The notes beneath the pieces are model-generated. The model searched no databases. It was not told the origin of the DNA and was given only the letters and a program-made list of their open reading frames with translations. A DNA stretch of 64,000 nt from Gigantopelta aegis (Eukaryota > Mollusca > Gastropoda > Neomphalida > Peltospiridae). Each line of letters opens with the position of its first letter. The stretch's first letter is position 1. This document shows, in pieces, positions 1 to 12,109 of this stretch. The stretch spans positions 106,294,226-106,358,225 of the forward strand of contig NC_054702.1 in NCBI RefSeq assembly GCF_016097555.1, written 5' to 3'. The position numbers were made by a program, and so were the translations under genes.

Positions 1-779
1 GGCAAGTTGAAAACATAATATTTTGATGTTCCTTTCTGAACATGTTGATTGAAGGACGGTTTCTTTTGAAAACGCGAGCACACCAGGATGAAAGACAAAA
101 AATATTGAAACCTAATTTCTTTGTAATTGATTATTTCTTTTCATTTGTTTTAGGATTCGTCGTCATTTAACTTGTTAACTTGGTTGGAGTCGGGGGGGGG
201 GGGGGGGGTGTCAGTGGGAAATCACTTTTGACGGATACTAGTTTAAGTGTATTTCAGCTTAAGTAGTTGTCGATTAAACCCACTGTTTTTAATCAGCTGC
301 TACGGCTTTTACAACACATTCATGTAGGTTACTTTCTCTTACACATATCTACACTTAGATTATAATGTAACAGTCGTGGCGTAATGGGGGGGGGGGGGGG
401 GAGCCGAGGAGGTGTTCACCGAGGAGGTTCTATCCTGTTACCCAAGTCCCCCAGGCGAACGTTCAACCGATTAAGCTAGATCCCGCCCCGATCATGATAG
501 ATAATACCACACGATGGGTTACGGCTTTTAGTATACCAGTTTTAGGGTACTGGTTGGAACAGACAAAACCCCCAATTTGTGTGTCCACAGAAGTTCGATC
601 CGGCGACACAAGCACCTCAAGCGAGCGGTCTGGAGTAATGGATGAACGGAAAAACTGAATAAATTCACTTACAGAATCAACCTTAAGACATATTCGTACC
701 CCTGACGAGCTCCCAACCACTGAAAAAAAATCTAAACACAAAGTTTAAAATTATTTCAATTTGTATATATTTAACATCT
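1..779. other. Non-coding, poly-G runs and a tRNA-like head
   Basis: Poly-G at about 192-208 and 386-400. Around 400-492 the minus strand reads GGCGGGATCTAGCTTAATCGGTT, like the box A of a SINE, with no body attached. Nothing else was seen. Confidence 0.5.
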
Positions 780-1020
780 ATGTCGTATTCTGACGTTTTA
801 AGCCTTTATTACAGAATGGGCATTTTTTTTATTACAAAATGGGTACCTATTTTTTATTACAAAATGGGTCCGATTTTATTACAAAATGGGTACCTACGTT
901 TATTACAGAATGGGTCGTTTTTTATTACAAAATGGGTACTTATTACAAAATGGGTCGTTTTTTATTACAAAATGGGTCGTTTTTTATTACAAAATTGGTC
1001 GTTTATTACAAAGTGGGCCT
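780..1020. repeat. Short irregular tandem repeat, TTATTACAAAATGGGT
   Basis: About ten copies of TTATTACAAAATGGGT(CG/AC) with T runs of varying length, spacing mostly 20-30 bases. The three overlapping frames here are by-products. Confidence 0.9.
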
Positions 1021-2078
1021 CAACAGACGTGTGACTACCGCGAGCGTCAATGCAGGCTTGGTTACGCCATGTTCATGAACTCTACAAGTGTGTTGACCAG
1101 CATAACTGGGAAGTTGTGTTTCTCCTCTACGTGGGTCTATTTCAGCTGCCAAACGTTCAGAATTTTACATATGAACACGTCGCTCAAGTTTATCCCATAT
1201 GTGTTGAAGTTCTATGGGACTAAGGTCTGTTGACACTACTGGCCAAGGCAATACGTCCACGAGGTTTTGATTCAAAATGTCCGTGCACACTCGGGCAACG
1301 TGCGTTATCATGTTGAAATGTCATATGCGGATGTTGTACAAGATGTGGAAGAACAACCGCCACGCCCAGATATCGTATGCTGTCAGTCGGTATCTTATAC
1401 TTTGAACAACAGAGGTGAGTTGTTGAAACCGGCTTCGAGGTTTTGTGATTCGGATATATACAAGTTCTGCGCAAATGACGTAACTCGTGTTTTAACACTA
1501 TGAGTATGGTTACGTGTGCATTGTAGGTTCAGTGACATTAAGTCGATTGACAAGTCAGTGTACAGTTGACCATGTGACACCAACACGTTTGCAAAGTTAC
1601 TGATACTGATGTCTGTGTGTAGCATTCCATCTGCTCTCTCGTAGTCACTGAGGGTCATAGTATCGATTATCATAGGTGAATATGTGGTTTTTCCAATGCA
1701 TGTGATTTTACTGCCTGGTAATTGTCTACAAGCAAATAAGTTTACTGAATATTTCTCCTAAATAAAGATACTTCAGTGGACAAACAGCTCACACTTCTCC
1801 GACTTCCGACACAAAGCTTTCAAACAAAACTTTTCAACTGTTTATTTCCAGGACGGTTTATTTTGAACTTGATGATGATGTATTATTATAACCTAAGCGT
1901 AGAGAGTTTCAAATATTTTGATCCTTTGCACTCGGTTTATCAACTATCAATATACTTGGGCAACGATGTTCAAGATAAGTCAGCAAATATTAGTAGTGTA
2001 TCATTTTGTTTTGATTATTTTTATAACACACTTATAAGACTAAATTTACCCATTTAAAGGATATATTTTAGATTAATT
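1021..2078. other. Non-coding, nothing recognised
   Basis: Several frames of 78-115 codons overlap on both strands. None has a start context, splice pattern or family resemblance that supports a gene. Confidence 0.5.
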
Positions 2079-2316
2079 CATTTTCATTTCAACTTATTTT
2101 TCGTGCTTATATCCAATTAAGGTTCAAGCACGCTGTCCTGGCCACACACCTCAGCTATCTGGGCTATCTGTCCAGGATAGTGGGTTAGTTGTTAGTTGGT
2201 TAGTGGTTAGTGAGAGAGAAGAGGGTGTAGTGGCCTTACACCTACCCATTGAGCCCTTAAGGAACCCTGTACCTACCAGCCTGTAGTCCGATGGCTTAAC
2301 CACTGCGCCACCGAGG
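2079..2316 (-). mobile_element. SINE-A, near full length
   Basis: Family A reads, on its own strand, head CGGTGGCGCAGTGGTTAAG (tRNA-like), then a GGGTTC box-B-like site, an ACTAACCACTAAC body, and the tail TGTCCTGGACAG...GTGCTTGAACCTTAATTGG and GTTGAAATGAAA. This copy runs right to left and keeps the head at 2316, though it lacks part of the region around box B. Confidence 0.88.
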
Positions 2317-2533
2317 ATTTGTAACTGAAGTCGACCAATCTAAGGTTGTTGAAAAAGGATTTACGAAACGCGATAATGACCGATTCGTTGCTAACTCTTC
2401 AAGCCGTCACATGCAGACAAACTGATATGTTCATTAGCGAGTTACAGGACGTCTTCAGCGTCTCCTGTTAGCAAACAACTATTCTACAGTGCAGTCTAGC
2501 ACACTGCGGAGCATTGGAGAGTGAGAGATGTCA

Positions 2534-2620
2534 TGTCATGTCATAGGGTTTTACGTGCACATTCAGAACAAGCTGTTGTAGCGCACGCCTGTCGTGGTCA
2601 CAAGAGCCGTCCATGACAGG
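2534..2620 (+). mobile_element. Repeat family E copy (short SINE-like)
   Basis: Shares TAGGGTTTTACGTGCACATTC and AAGCTGTTGTAGCGCACGCCTGTC with copies at 20090-20195 (plus), 31878-31948 and 33636-33692 (both minus). No pol III head was identified, so the class is uncertain. Confidence 0.7.
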
Positions 2621-2982
2621 AAAGGTGGGGGGAGGGGAGAGGAGGGACCGCCTGGACTGGCAGGTGCAAGGGAGCACCAGCAGCCCGATCAAATCGGTAG
2701 CAGGCGGGAGGGGGTGGTGGTGGTGCTATGGAATTTGAATGGAGCAGTTAAATGCCAAAGAGAAAAGGGTGCGCAATTTTGATTGAGGGAATTTGGCGCA
2801 ATTTTGAACGGTCGGTCGAAAGGTAAATGGCCGAGCTAATATATGTTTTGATATTAGTGAATCGAGAGTAGCTCGTTAATTTTAGATATCTACGATGCTG
2901 TGGTGTCTCCCTAGGTTGCCCATAGATCCGTTATATAGGGACTGACCGCTTCTGGTCGAGGCATCACCAAGTAACAGTGAGA

Positions 2983-3297
2983 GACTTATTTTTGTGCTTA
3001 TATACTATTAAGGTTCAAACACGCTGTCCTGGATTAGTGGTTAATTGTTAGACGTTATTGAGAGAGAAGTCCTTGTATGGCCCAATGTTTTGAAAACTCG
3101 CTTGGGTGGGAGCCGGTATCGGGGTGCGAATCCAGTATCTACCAAAATTATGTCCCATGGTTTTACCACTGTACCACCTCTGTCCCGGGACAAACCCCTG
3201 GCGATCCAGAGACAGGCCCCGGGACGGACATGCTCGAAACTCTAGTGGTATATGAGCATGTAAAAAGTATTCGCACTCGCACTATACCACCGAGGCA
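2983..3297 (-). mobile_element. SINE-A, degenerate
   Basis: Keeps the tail (CGTGCTT-like start, TTAAGGTTCAAACACGCTGTCCTGG) and the head end (ACCACCGAGG at about 3288-3297). The middle is much changed and contains a segment (3206-3265) also found at 22093-22165 and, inverted, at 30195-30245. Confidence 0.65.
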
Positions 3298-4354
3298 GGT
3301 CCAAAAATGACAACTAAAAGTCCAACTTTTATACTAAGAGGCAAGAACGTTAATAAATTATAACTGTAAGAGTGACTAGTGTCAAAGCGAACGCAGCTAC
3401 AACTCTAAACAAGACTCGGATTCCTAGATCAAAGCAGGTCACCATCATGTACCGCCTAAAAACTGGGCACTGGGTTCTTCATGACCATTCAAAGGAGACC
3501 CACATGAAAAATTGAATGTTGAAGAATATTGTCATTCTCGAATGAGTTGGGGTTTGTTTTGTTTTGTTGGGTTGGGTGTTTTTTTTGGTTGAGGGTGGGG
3601 GGTGTTTGTTGTTGTTGGTGGTGGTGGTGGGTTGTGTTTGTTGTTGGGGGGGGGGGGATTGGGGGTTGGGGGGGGGAGGCGAATTTATTATTAACATAGT
3701 CGGATTTTAATTCGGATTTTTCTGTTTGCGAACGGTGGCTTGAACCCTGGATATATAAATATGCATAGACAGACACACTTACAGACAGACAGACAGACAG
3801 ACGGACGGACAGACAGATACATTCACAGACACACAAAAAGGTAATTGTGAAAAGTGTTCGATTGTCCACATTTGCTTGCTGCCCTTGATGAAGATTTTAA
3901 ATACTTTGTAGTGTTTAAAACCTAGACCCTCTCACTAGAAATTGTTTCTGAGATTTGGATATGGCAATTTACTTCTGGTACACACAGGCGCACCGCAGAA
4001 CATGCGACCAGTGTCAATCAGAAACCATATATGACCCATAATACAGTTACATGGAGTGAAAAACGGAGAGACTGTGATCTCTATTTTGGAAAAATAACAA
4101 CTATGTTGAAACTGACCACGACGAAAAAAATGGTTTTCCCACCTTATTTTAAAGTACATTCACCGCTAATACCTGTATGTGTGGGAAGTGCCTATAAAAG
4201 ATCGTATATATCTGAATGAGTAAATGTTTGAAAAAGCCGATAATTAATAAATCAATGTATTCTTGTGGTTTGGTTAACAAAACAAACTGTAACTAAGAAT
4301 AAAACACTTGACAGTGATATTACTTACAACAAAAGAAAGAAAAAGAAAGAAGGA
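3298..4354. other. Non-coding, low-complexity patches
   Basis: GT/TTG-rich stretch with G runs (3545-3680) and a GACA tetranucleotide run (about 3779-3820). No gene signal. Confidence 0.6.
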
Positions 4355-4583
4355 AGGAAATGTTTTATTTAACGACGCATTCAACACATTTTATTTACGG
4401 TTATAAGACGTCAGACATATGATTAAGGACCACACAAATATTGAGAGAGGAAACCCGCTGTTGCCACTTCATGGGCTACTCTTTTTCGATTAACAGCAAG
4501 GGATCTTTTATATGCACCATCCCACAGACAGGGTAATACATACCACGGCCTTTGATATATCAGTCGTGGTGCACTGGCTGGAC
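4355..4583 (-). mobile_element. SINE-B, head-truncated
   Basis: Family B reads TTTTATTTAACGACGC...AACACATTTTATTTA, then ACATATG, GGAAACCCGCTGT, AAGGGATCTTTTATATGCA, CCCACAGACAGG and GTCGTGGTGCACTGGCTGG toward a tRNA-like head. This copy stops after GCACTGGCTGG and so lacks the promoter end. Confidence 0.88.
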
Positions 4584-4669
4584 ACTTATAATAAAGAAAG
4601 GTTATACATGTACTTTTGGTTATTACAGCTTTTTTACTCTTTTTATTCAAACATTTTGCTTAAATCATA

Positions 4670-4942
4670 CCGGCCTCGGTGGCGCAGTAGTTAAGCCATC
4701 GGACTATAGGCTGGTAGGTACAGGGTTCGCAGCCCGGTACCGGCTCTAACTCAGAGCGAGTTCTTAAGGGCTCAGTGGGTAGGTATACGGCCACTACACC
4801 CTCTTTTCTCTCACTAACCACTAACCAATTAACAACTAACCCACTGTCCTGGACAGACAGCCCATATGTCTTAGGTATGTGCCCAGGACAGCGTGCTTGA
4901 ACCTTAATTGGATATAAGCACGAAAATAAGTTGAAATGAAAT
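4670..4942 (+). mobile_element. SINE-A, full length
   Basis: The best family A copy: head CCGGCCTCGGTGGCGCAG, TTAAGCCATCGGACTATAGG, box-B-like GGGTTCGCAGCCC, CACTAACC body, and the tail ending GTTGAAATGAAATG. Short TGCTTAA matches on the two sides (about 4658 and 4942) may be target duplication. Confidence 0.92.
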
Positions 4943-5211
4943 GCTTAACTCGTCAATTCTGGCAAATCCAATGTGCAACCAATGGCGGATCCAGTGTCGA
5001 ATCGAGTAGGGGTCACAACGAGGCTGTGAAGGTGGCTGGTGGGAAAAGGTGGGTGTGAGAGAAAGAATAATGCATGAGTGGCCGTTAGATACTATTTATT
5101 TCACAACGAGTTGTTTTAAAATGTTTTTAAACAACGAGTTGTGACAACAGGCAGGGCCGGATGCAGGATTTTTCTAGGGAGGAGGTGCAATGCTTAAAAG
5201 TGCACCGACTA

Positions 5212-6540
5212 ACAGTATACAGAAGTACATTAACAATGTTAGTAACATGTGTAACAGTATACAGAAGTACATTAACAATGTTAGTAACAGTATACAGAAG
5301 TACATTAACAATGTTAGTAACATGTGTAACAGTATACAGAAGTACATTAACAATGTTAGTAACAGTATACAGAAGTACATTAACAATGTTAGTAACATGT
5401 GTAACAGTATACAGAAGTACATTAACAATGTTAGTAACATGTGTAACAGTATACAGAAGTACATTAACAATGTTAGTAACAGTATACAGAAGTACATTAA
5501 CAATGTTAGTAACATGTGTAACAGTATACAGAAGTACATTAACAATGTTAGTAACATGTGTAACAGTATACAGAAGTACATTAACAATGTTAGTAACAGT
5601 ATACAGAAGTACATTAACAATGTTAGTAACATGTGTAACAGTATACAGAAGTACATTAACAATGTTAGTAACATGTGTAACAGTATACAGAAGTACATTA
5701 ACAATGTTAGTAACATGTGTAACAGTATACAGAAGTACATTAACAATGTTAGTAACATGTGTAACAGTATACAGAAGTACATTAACAATGTTAGTAACAG
5801 TATACAGAAGTACATTAACAATGTTAGTAACATGTGTAACAGTATACAGAAGTACATTAACAATGTTAGTAACATGTGTAACAGTATACAGAAGTACATT
5901 AACAATGTTAGTAACATGTGTAACAGTATACAGAAGTACATTAACAATGTTAGTAACAGTATACAGAAGTACATTAACAATGTTAGTAACATGTGTAACA
6001 GTATACAGAAGTACATTAACAATGTTAGTAACATGTGTAACAGTATACAGAAGTACATTAACAATGTTAGTAACAGTATACAGAAGTACATTAACAATGT
6101 TAGTAACATGTGTAACAGTATACAGAAGTACATTAACAATGTTAGTAACATGTGTAACAGTATACAGAAGTACATTAACAATGTTAGTAACAGTATACAG
6201 AAGTACATTAACAATGTTAGTAACATGTGTAACAGTATACAGAAGTACATTAACAATGTTAGTAACATGTGTAACAGTATACAGAAGTACATTAACAATG
6301 TTAGTAACATGTGTAACAGTATACAGAAGTACATTAACAATGTTAGTAACATGTGTAACAGTATACAGAAGTACATTAACAATGTTAGTAACAGTATACA
6401 GAAGTACATTAACAATGTTAGTAACAGTATACAGAAGTACATTAACAATGTTAGTAACATGTGTAACAGTATACAGAAGTACATTAACAATGTTAGTAAC
6501 AGTATACAGAAGTACATTAACAATGTTAGTAACATGTGTT
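5212..6540. repeat. 33/42-bp composite tandem array, 34 units
   Basis: 1,329 bp made of two alternating units: a 33-mer (ACAGTATACAGAAG...TTAGTA) and the same 33-mer plus nine bases ACATGTGTA. I count 23 long and 11 short units, and 23x42 + 11x33 fits the span exactly. Units are essentially identical, so the array is young or strongly homogenised. Because 33 and 42 are multiples of three and the unit lacks stops in three frames, long reading frames of about 450-470 codons run through it. They are a by-product and not genes. Confidence 0.97.
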
Positions 6541-8217
6541 ATCTATATGGTAATCTTACACAGAAATATCAAACTTCCATAGAAATATGAATGTTCCCTA
6601 CTAAAAACCAATAAATGCATATATGTTTATCTGCTAAACACTGGATGTTGCAGGGTACTTCGAAATTTGCACATTCCAATATCCTCGAGGGTAGTTCTTA
6701 AGATTAAATTAATGAATTGAATTGAACTGAACTGAATTAACCTCGCGAACATTCCTTGTACAGTCTTAGTAATATGTATTGCGTAGTCAGGGTAGAACAT
6801 GGGTGTCATGACCTTCTCAGTCACCTACCCCCACCACATACACATGCACACAATATGGGTGGCTCCACAATATAAAACAGCCGCCACGCCAATGCCTACG
6901 CACCCCAACTCCGACTTCAACGATCCTGATAAACAAACAATCAAACAAACAATCAAACAGTCACTTACCTCTATTAATATATCCACTCAACACTTGTTGA
7001 AAACATTGCAACAGAACCACACAGTAGTAGTTAGTTGTCGTCATTAGGTAGTATAATTAATGCACAGATGTTTTATATTTATACACGTTTAACATAAATA
7101 TGATTATTAAATGACAAACAGCGATTCTGTTCGCACATTTTTGAAGTTAAAACAAGTTAGAAGAATGTACGTAGTATCGCTTTGGCATTAAATAAACATA
7201 TTAAAACGCAAAGCATTGTTGACGTCACATCAAAGGACTTGACGTTTTTATGGCAACGTTTCCGGCCAGTTTCGTAACTTAACGGAAAATGTCGAAATGC
7301 CATTGAAATGCACACCCCAGCACCCTCCATTTAGATTAGCGCCTGATGAGGAATAAACGTAGCGCAGACAACGTACAGTAATAAGCAGTCTTTGTCAACG
7401 GTAGGATTGATTATACAAATAATATAAAGTACTTAAAAACATATTCTTGCATTAAATAACAACCAGTAGCCTACTGTTTTGTTGTGTGTTGTGAGGTCTT
7501 GTTTTGTTGTTGTTTTCAAATGTTTGTTTTTCTGTCAAATTCAAAATGTAGCGTCACATACTGACCTGTCGGCATAAGCGTACGAGACAGGGGAGCAGGA
7601 AGCAAATCATCCAGTTTGGCGAAAAACGATGGAGATATTCGGGCGAAATGAGCGAGCCTGAAACCTTTTCACCATGTATTTCTATCATTCTACCTACAGT
7701 ATCAGTTGTAATTTGTGTAAACAAAATGCAGTCTTTCGTTCGCAACGTAAAAAGCTGTTTAGGATTAATACTAATAATTATGAATAAATGTTGTTATCCA
7801 GATTCTGGCATTTTTTTTTTTTTTAATTAAGGCAAAAATGAACCTGCCGCCCTTACAAAAATAGGAACCTGTATGCCTATTCAGAGGTGGCAAAGTGTAA
7901 AAAATAGTGGTATGGCTTGAGGTTACCAGAGTCTCCTTTCAAATTCACCTTCGAAGGACATTTTCACACATACAACAAATATAACCCACAATATTTAGTT
8001 TTTAAAGTGGTACGTACCGGCCGTACCGTCTGCGCCGCCCCTGCTATGCCCGGCAGTCATCATTATTGGGTGTTTCAGTAATACACATTTTAAAAACCTG
8101 TAAATGAATTTATTTGGATGTAGTTTTGTTCACTAGAGTAGACAGAAGGGGCCATGGAGGCAAAGCACCCCCATCACACTTCTTCCCCAACCACTACGTT
8201 ATATATTTTCCTGTCGC
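6541..8217. other. Non-coding, no clear features
   Basis: AT-rich unique DNA; a short AACAATCAA run near 6935. No exon-like segment was identified. Confidence 0.5.
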
Positions 8218-8349
8218 CATATTACATGACTCATAAACAATGTGCTTGCCACCATCCCCCAGTGTAGATGACCCCCAATATACCATATGACATGACTCAT
8301 AAACAATGTGCTTGCCACCATCCCCCAGTGTAGATGACCCCCAATATAA
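8218..8349. repeat. 66-bp direct duplication
   Basis: Two nearly identical 66-base copies (ATGACTCATAAACAATGTGC...GATGACCCCCAATATA), starting at 8218 and 8284. A diverged relative of the same block is seen near 12600-12670. Confidence 0.9.
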
Positions 8350-8650
8350 AATCCTGGCTAAGCTATTGTTTTTCTTTGTTTGCTTAGTTTTATTGTTATT
8401 GTTTTGTTGGTTGTTTTTTTGGTGTTGTTTTTTGTTTTTTTGGGAGGGGGGAGGGGTTGTGTTTGTTTCGGTTTTTAAAATGGTTTTTGAGGGGTCAGGT
8501 TAGGGGGCATGTAATGCTAGGTCTAATCTTTACACTTCACAAGAAATATGAATTTGTTTATTTATATTATACAACTTTGAGACTGTCGCCTTAAGTGAAC
8601 GTATATTAAAGCTGCAATCTCGAGGTTTATATGTATTATTTAACAATTTA

Positions 8651-9036
8651 CCGGCCGCGGTGGCGTCGTGGTTAGGCCATCGGTCTACAGGCTGGTAGGT
8701 ACTGGGTTCGGATCCCAGTCGAGGCATGGGATTTTTAATCCAGATATCGACTCCAAACCCTGAGTGAGTGCTCCGCAAGGCTCAATGGGTAGATGTAAAC
8801 CACTTGCATCGACCAGTGATCCATAACTGGTTCAACAATGGTCATGGTTTGTACTATCCTGCCTGTGGGAAGCGCAAATAAAAGATCCCTTGCTGCCTGT
8901 CGTAAAAGAGTAGCGGGTTTCCTCTAAAAAAAATCACTTTCAGAATGACCATATGTTTGACGTCCAATAGCCGATGATAAGTTAAAAAAAAATCAATGTG
9001 CTCTAGTGGCGTCGTTAAATAAAAACAAACTTTACT
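8651..9036 (+). mobile_element. SINE-D, full length, with 15-bp target duplication
   Basis: Family D has a family A-like head (CCGGCCGCGGTGGCGTCG, GTCTACAGGCTGGTAGGTAC, GGGTTCGGATCCC), then a body and tail matching families B and C (AAAAGATCCCTTGCTGC, GGGTTTCCTCT, TTGACGTCCAATAGCCGATG, GGCGTCGTTAAAT). It is flanked by the 15-base direct repeat TTATTTAACAATTTA at 8636-8650 and 9037-9051, the mark of LINE-type insertion. Confidence 0.94.
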
Positions 9037-9109
9037 TTATTTAACAATTTAGAATAGGACACATTAATGTTCTTACTCTCCACAGTATTTCGTTCCACTC
9101 GTTTTTCAT

Positions 9110-10242
9110 CACCCTCAGTAATGTATTCTTCTCCATCATAAACCCGGTAAGCAGGCTGAAACACGTCACTCTCGGTAATGTATTCTTCTCCATCATAAAC
9201 CCGGTAAGCAGGCTGAAACACGTCACTCTCGGTAATGTATTCTTCTCCATCATAAACCCGGTAAGCAGGCTGAAACACGTCACTCTCGGTAATGTATTCT
9301 TCTCCATCATAAACCCGGTAAGCAGGCTGAAACACGTCACTCTCGGTAATGTATTCTTCTCCATCATAAACCCGGCAAGCAGGCTGAAACACGTCACTCT
9401 CGGTAATGTATTCTTCTCCATCATAAACCCGGCAAGCAGGCTGAAACACGTCACTCTCGGTAATGTATTCTTCTCCATCATAAACCCGGCAAGCAGGCTG
9501 AAACACGTCACTCTCGGTAATGTATTCTTCTCCATCATAAACCCGGCAAGCAGGCTGAAACACGTCACTCTCAGTAATGTAGTAATGTATTCTTCTCCAT
9601 CATAAACCCGGCAAGCAGGCTGAAACACGTCACTCTCAGTAATGTATTCTTCTCCATCATAAACCCGGCAAGCAGGCTGAAACACGTCACTCCCGGCAAG
9701 CAGGCTGAAACACGTCACTCTCAGTAATGTATTCTTCTCCATCATAAACCCGGCAAGCAGGCTGAAACACGTCACTCCCGGCAAGCAGGTTGAAACACGT
9801 CACTCTCAGTAATGTATTCTTCTCCATCATAAACCCGGCAAGCAGGCTGAAACACGTCACTCTCGGTAATGTATTCTTCTCCATCATAAACCCGGCAAGC
9901 AGGCTGAAACACGTCACTCTCGGTAATGTATTCTTCTCCATCATAAACCCGGCAAGCAGGCTGAAACACGTCACTCTCGGTAATGTATTCTTCTCCATCA
10001 TAAACCCGGCAAGCAGGCTGAAACACATCACTCTCGGTAATGTATTCTTCTCCATCATAAACCCGGCAAGCAGGCTGAAACACATCACTCTCGGTAATGT
10101 ATTCTTCTCCATCATAAACCCGGTAAGCAGGCTGAAACACATCACTCTCGGTAATGTATTCTTCTCCATCATAAACCCGGTAAGCAGGCTGAAACACATC
10201 ACTCTCGGTAATGTATTCTTCTCCATTATAAACCCGGTAAAC
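9110..10242 (-). repeat. 57-bp tandem array, about 19 units, open on the minus strand
   Basis: The unit on the minus strand would read VFQPACRVYDGEEYITESD (19 residues). I count about 19 copies. An 8-bp insertion near 9580 and two partial units (near 9690 and 9780) shift the frame between blocks. Variants are ordered: TAAGCAGG in the outer units and CAAGCAGG in the middle, and CACATCACT rather than CACGTCACT only at the right end. The left edge of the frame runs into a SINE, which argues against a working exon. A decayed repetitive-protein exon remains possible. Confidence 0.93.
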
Positions 10243-10857
10243 GGGTTGCTGTTTGATGGATTGCGTCTACATACGCGAGTGGCTATGATTTGTTATACAA
10301 AAAAGTAGATTTAGCATAATTTTAATAGGATTCCTAATTTTGGTGCTTGCTTAATTTGTTAAGCTTAGACTAATGTAATAATTATTTAAAAACCCCAAAA
10401 CATTTAGGGGTCACAACAGGATTGTGACCCTTATTATTTTCCAAAGAAGGGGTCACGGGACCCCTGTTACACTCCCTTGAATGCGAGCCAAGTGTTTCTA
10501 GTTATCCTGGTGTATGTGGTATAGAACAGACAAGGTACGTACCTCGGGAACTTAGGTCAATGACGTTTTTGATGGAATTTGAACTAGATCAACAACCATG
10601 TTCTAGACATACCCAAATATTTCCACTGGCAAACACCTAGTCTCTATTTTAGTGTATTAGCCATTAGACAGAAGATGATAATAGGGTGTGGCTACATTTC
10701 GTTGATCCTTTAAGAGATTGAGTAGGGCTCGGTGTATGGCGACAAGACTGGCATCCTATGACGAGGGCCGCATGAAGATCACGGGCATCACCCTCTATAA
10801 TCAAGTGTTTGCTTTGAGCCAACTCAAATGACACAAGAAGCTGATGAGTAATTTCGG

Positions 10858-11285
10858 ATGGCCGGCGGATATTTGAAGAATATTCAAAATAGAGCTATTC
10901 GGATAAATACGGGAAGACGGCACCAGCAAGCCGATACGTTTAATTCATTCACATCTTCGCGACTTGCCTCGCAGACGTTATTTTCTCGTGATAAATTATC
11001 CAGGAAATACTACTGAAACCGTCTTTCCAATTAACCTGCTAATTACCGCCGGAATAAAGGCCCATGATTTTGATAAACTGAGAGATTTTGTAACCTCCAG
11101 TGTTAACGTTGCTTGCATGGACCGTATGCCACGACAGTTAATACGGAACGGAAGGTGAACCTGTCTTGGGGCGGTCTCATTGAAATGCGTTCTAATAGTG
11201 TTAAATAACGCACAATTTATCGAATGGTTCCTCCAGTATTCGTTTACAAACATTATAATAATGCATTGCCAATCCGCCGGCCATT
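10858..11285. mobile_element. Possible small inverted-repeat DNA element
   Basis: The ends ATGGCCGGCGGAT (10858-10870) and ATCCGCCGGCCAT (11273-11285) are perfect 13-bp inverted repeats about 428 bp apart. Short frames inside (64 and 85 codons) are not recognised. No clear target duplication was seen, so this is tentative. Confidence 0.4.
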
Positions 11286-12109
11286 TTGGAAGAACTTTGC
11301 ATGACCTGGGGTAGATTCCATTAGCTTAGTTATACACTTCGTGTTAAAGTGTTTATACAATTTGTGTCCCCCCGGGCTTGGGTTTTCCATACCAGCCTAT
11401 CTCGCAAATAGCATCCTACACATTAGTACACAATGTTGTTAATGTTAAGACAACTATTAAAAAGAAAAAAAAAACGTAATATTTTTTTATTATATGTATT
11501 CTAGGTATCCGTATTATCAATAGTATTTATTATGTTAGAAACAATATCTAGTCTATGTGAAATTTGTATTGTCATATTGCATTGGGCTGCTTTCAAGTAA
11601 GTGATGAACAAGGATACTTGCGAAAAGCTGAAACAATCCCATCACTAATAGCTTTGTACTCAGTAACTAGATAGCCTAGCACACATATTTAAAATATGGA
11701 ATTTGAGCTAACATTAATCATCTTGTAAAAGGTTGCACAATTTACAATTTATACAAAAGAAGTAATTTTAAGTTGGACAATATATTATTGTACAAATAAT
11801 CAACCACTGGTGTATTGGATGGTAGCTGTAAGTTACTCAAGGTGATTCGTTTTTATTCACTTTATTAAGACAATCAATAGGTGGTTTCTTTATGTTGTTG
11901 TGATTTTCTTTGTTGTTGTTGTTGTTGTTGTTGTTTTGTAAATGATATTCTTCAAAACTTCTCAACAAATACTGAAGGAATAAGTTTTATATTTTGAAAT
12001 TAAAATTTTTAAGAAAATAAGTAGTGACATATTTTGTATATCAAAGGTTAGGGTCTGTGCTGTCCTGTAGGTGGGAAAGCTAACCCTTTGCTGTTATGCG
12101 ATAGGAGTA
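11286..12109. other. Non-coding, AT-rich
   Basis: A (GTT)n run near 11905-11935 and a short SINE-like piece near 12048-12105. Otherwise nothing seen. Confidence 0.5.

Noticed and set aside
1776-2057. 93-codon frame
   Set aside because: AT-rich, no family resemblance, no splice sites; expected by chance.
5212-6540. CRISPR-like array
   Set aside because: The units abut directly with no unique spacers, and the DNA is eukaryotic.
5161-6590. Long reading frames of 453-473 codons
   Set aside because: They arise from stop-free 33/42-bp units in several frames at once, with no splice or poly(A) context.
9015-10308. Repetitive protein gene on the minus or plus strand
   Set aside because: Frames shift between repeat blocks and one end runs into a SINE. 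It is kept as a tandem array, with coding left as a question.
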